Position numbers and translations under genes: made by a program. The notes beneath the pieces were generated by a model. The model ran no database searches, had not been told where the DNA came from, and saw only the letters and a list, made by a program, of their open reading frames with translations. A stretch of 64,000 bases of DNA from contig NZ_JAACFT010000010.1 in NCBI RefSeq assembly GCF_029051685.1, forward strand, positions 124,001 through 188,000. Reading direction: 5' to 3'. The first letter of the stretch is position 1. Each line of letters starts with the position of its first letter. Below, piece by piece: positions 62,386 to 64,000 of the stretch. Source of the DNA: Bradyrhizobium sp. CSA207 (GTDB lineage: Bacteria; Pseudomonadota; Alphaproteobacteria; Rhizobiales; Xanthobacteraceae).

Positions 62386-63283
62386 CGGTTTCTCCTTCTC
62401 CGACTAGCTGGTCGAGACAGGCTTCGAGTGAATGGCGCCAAGGTGCCAATCGAATCCCGAACACGCGTTCGGCCTTGGATGAATCCAGGCGCGAGTTCCG
62501 TGGCCGACGCGCAGCGGTCGGAAGCTCTTCAGTCGTGATCGCCTCGAGCGCCGGAATCCGCGCTCCACGACGGGAAAGCTCGTCGAAGATCGCCCGCGCA
62601 AAGTCGTGCCAGCTTGTCTCGCCTTGACCGGCGAGATGAAAGATGCCGGCCGTGGTTCTCCGATCGTCCGTTACTGACCGTTCTGCGATCCGAAGGACGG
62701 CCTCCGCGAGGTCGAATGCGTAGGTCGGATTTCCATGTTGGTCCCCAACAACCCTTACAATCGGCTGCGTCTTAGATAGCCGCAACATCGTTCGAACAAA
62801 GTTGCTGCCGTAGGGGCTGTAAATCCACGAGCATCTGATCACGGTCGCGAGCGGATGCGCGGCCAACACAGCAGCTTCGCCGGCAAGCTTCGACGCGCCG
62901 TAGACATTCAGCGGGGCGGGAATGTCACTTTCCTCGTACGCATCCGGTTTTGCGCCGTCGAACACATAGTCGGTCGAGAGATGGATCAGCGGAATGTTCA
63001 TCTGCCACGCGACATCTGCCAGCGCCGCCGCGCCATCGCGGTTGATGCTGAACACTTTCGCTGGTTCGGATTCGGCCTGATCAACCGCCGTATATGCGGC
63101 CGTATTGATGATTGCAGACGGTGCGATCGACGCGATGAGCTTGTGGACACCTTCGCGGTTCTCTAGATCGAGTTCTCGACGCCCGAGAGCCACCGCAGGC
63201 AGACTGCTCATTGCAGCGAGATCACGAAGACACATTGCCAACTGACCATGCCGTCCGGCAATGAGGATGGGTCGATCTGTCAT
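62294..63283 (-). CDS. rmlD: dTDP-4-dehydrorhamnose reductase
   Basis: 329 residues from ATG 63283 (GAGGTGAAG before it). NADPH site [24 protein letters not shown], and the YGASKLAGE pair (YxxxK) are RmlD motifs. It reduces dTDP-4-keto-L-rhamnose. The usual C-terminus would end near [12 protein letters not shown]; here the frame runs about 30 residues further into rmlA, ending [18 protein letters not shown] in a neighbouring frame lies right at the expected end, so a frameshift near the terminus is possible. It begins 7 bp after rmlB. Confidence 0.93.
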   Translation of the reverse strand: MTDRPILIAGRHGQLAMCLRDLAAMSSLPAVALGRRELDLENREGVHKLIASIAPSAIINTAAYTAVDQAESEPAKVFSINRDGAAALADVAWQMNIPLIHLSTDYVFDGAKPDAYEESDIPAPLNVYGASKLAGEAAVLAAHPLATVIRCSWIYSPYGSNFVRTMLRLSKTQPIVRVVGDQHGNPTYAFDLAEAVLRIAERSVTDDRRTTAGIFHLAGQGETSWHDFARAIFDELSRRGARIPALEAITTEELPTAARRPRNSRLDSSKAERVFGIRLAPWRHSLEACLDQLVGEGETDVEGNRAGRRQRNAPLSDHARGQQAVAPDL

Positions 63284-63290
63284 CTTCACC

Positions 63291-64000
63291 TCAGTGTTGG
63301 GCAGCCAGGAGACCGAGACGCGAGCCGTCATAGACACCGCAGCGAGCACGCTCCCACCATGCACGGTTTTTGAGATACCATCCGACGGTTTCGGCCAAGC
63401 CCTGTTCGAAGGTTCTCGTCGGTTCCCAGCCAAGTTCGCGATGTGCCTTTGACGCGTCGATTGCATAGCGCGCATCATGTCCCGGACGATCCGGCACGAA
63501 AGTAATGAGAGATCGTCTCGCTCCCGCGCCCGGAGACAATCGATCCAGCACGTCACAAACCTGGGTGACTACCTCCAAGTTGGATCGCTCGCCATCTCCG
63601 CCGAAATTGTACTTCTCGCCCGGTCTTCCTTCGTACAGCAGTCCTATCAAGCCGGCGGCATGATCATCGACGTGAAGCCAGTCGCGAATATTTTTGCCGT
63701 CGCCGTAGACCGGCAGAGGCTTCCGGTCGATCGCATTGAGGATCGTCAGCGGAATGAGCTTTTCCGGGAACTGGTACGGCCCGTAATTGTTGGAGCAATT
63801 CGATACGATGACCGGCAGACCGTAGGTTCTGAACCACGCGAGTGCGAGGTGGTCCGAGGCGGCCTTGCTCGCCGAATACGGCGAACTCGGCCTGTAGGGC
63901 GTGTCCTCGCGAAACAGGTCGTCCGGGCCCAATGAGCCGTAGACTTCGTCTGTCGATACGTGGATGAAGCGGAACTGCTTCCGCCGCGGAAACGGCAGAC
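63291..64000 (-). CDS. rmlB: dTDP-glucose 4,6-dehydratase, C-terminal two thirds (cut by window edge)
   Basis: About 236 residues are visible. [19 protein letters not shown] at the edge, [20 protein letters not shown] (the YxxxK pair), [16 protein letters not shown] and [20 protein letters not shown] are RmlB signatures. It dehydrates dTDP-glucose to the 4-keto-6-deoxy intermediate using bound NAD. The NAD-binding N-terminus, and probably rmlC, lie beyond the right edge. Gene order on this strand is rmlB-rmlD-rmlA. Confidence 0.95.
   Translation of the reverse strand, partial: LPFPRRKQFRFIHVSTDEVYGSLGPDDLFREDTPYRPSSPYSASKAASDHLALAWFRTYGLPVIVSNCSNNYGPYQFPEKLIPLTILNAIDRKPLPVYGDGKNIRDWLHVDDHAAGLIGLLYEGRPGEKYNFGGDGERSNLEVVTQVCDVLDRLSPGAGARRSLITFVPDRPGHDARYAIDASKAHRELGWEPTRTFEQGLAETVGWYLKNRAWWERARCGVYDGSRLGLLAAQH

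Noticed and set aside
1..64000. CRISPR array, prophage or integrative element
   Set aside because: No spaced short repeats, integrase, att-like duplication or phage structural gene was seen.

Overview
The window looks like chromosomal DNA of a high-GC alphaproteobacterium, most probably Bradyrhizobium or a close relative in the Nitrobacteraceae. This is inferred from gene content: a phasin, a BTLCP transglutaminase-like peptidase with a Sec signal, an H-NS/MvaT-type small protein, DUF4082 exoproteins, small Tat-leader proteins and many Crp/NarL regulators. No tRNA, rRNA, CRISPR array or intact insertion sequence was seen. The genes are GC-rich, while many intergenic gaps are strikingly AT-rich.

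Layout. (1) 1-5.8 kb is a catabolic group. A cupin, an isochorismatase-fold amidohydrolase and an FAD-linked oxidase (cut by the left edge) run leftward. A LysR regulator, a creatininase-family amidohydrolase and a CocE/S15 hydrolase run rightward. A T-N11-A dyad lies in the divergent control region. (2) 6.3-12.5 kb holds regulators and small proteins: Crp/Fnr, phasin, a NarL-type response regulator, an H-NS-like protein, and two copies of a pair consisting of a short helical protein and a Tat-leader protein. (3) 12.5-17.0 kb is an unusual FkbH (glyceryl-ACP synthase)/ACP module with an unknown Rossmann-like protein, a VOC protein and a GNAT. (4) 17.4-31.5 kb is an exoprotein region. It has a DUF4082/Calx-beta/PQQ-sugar-dehydrogenase protein, a LapG-like BTLCP peptidase, a PrtDE-like type I secretion system (T1SS) with its adjacent RTX/beta-helix substrate, and a second, truncated copy of the beta-helix carried on an 874-bp near-identical duplication. 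(5) 31.7-50.1 kb is a Wzx/Wzy-type surface-polysaccharide locus. It has glycosyltransferases, a putative polymerase, a flippase, two DegT aminotransferases, methyltransferases, and a set matching the WbpA/B/E/D/I route to UDP-ManNAc(3NAc)A with a WecG-type transferase. (6) 50.1-61.4 kb is a five-gene leftward operon. It encodes a 2041-residue DUF4082/dimethylformamidase-like exoprotein, a small SecB/DUF3467-like protein, a HlyB-type ABC transporter with a degenerate C39 domain, its HlyD adaptor, and an alpha/alpha-toroid protein. (7) 61.5-64 kb holds rmlA, rmlD and partial rmlB for dTDP-L-rhamnose.

Taken together, most of the window builds the cell surface. Nucleotide-sugar pathways and glycosyltransferases make a polysaccharide with aminouronate and probably rhamnose, and two distinct T1SSs export large modular proteins (two enzyme-like, one beta-helix/RTX) that may act on or sit in that matrix. 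No TolC-like outer-membrane protein, Wzc/Wza exporter, initiating phosphoglycosyltransferase or rmlC is visible here, so these must lie elsewhere.
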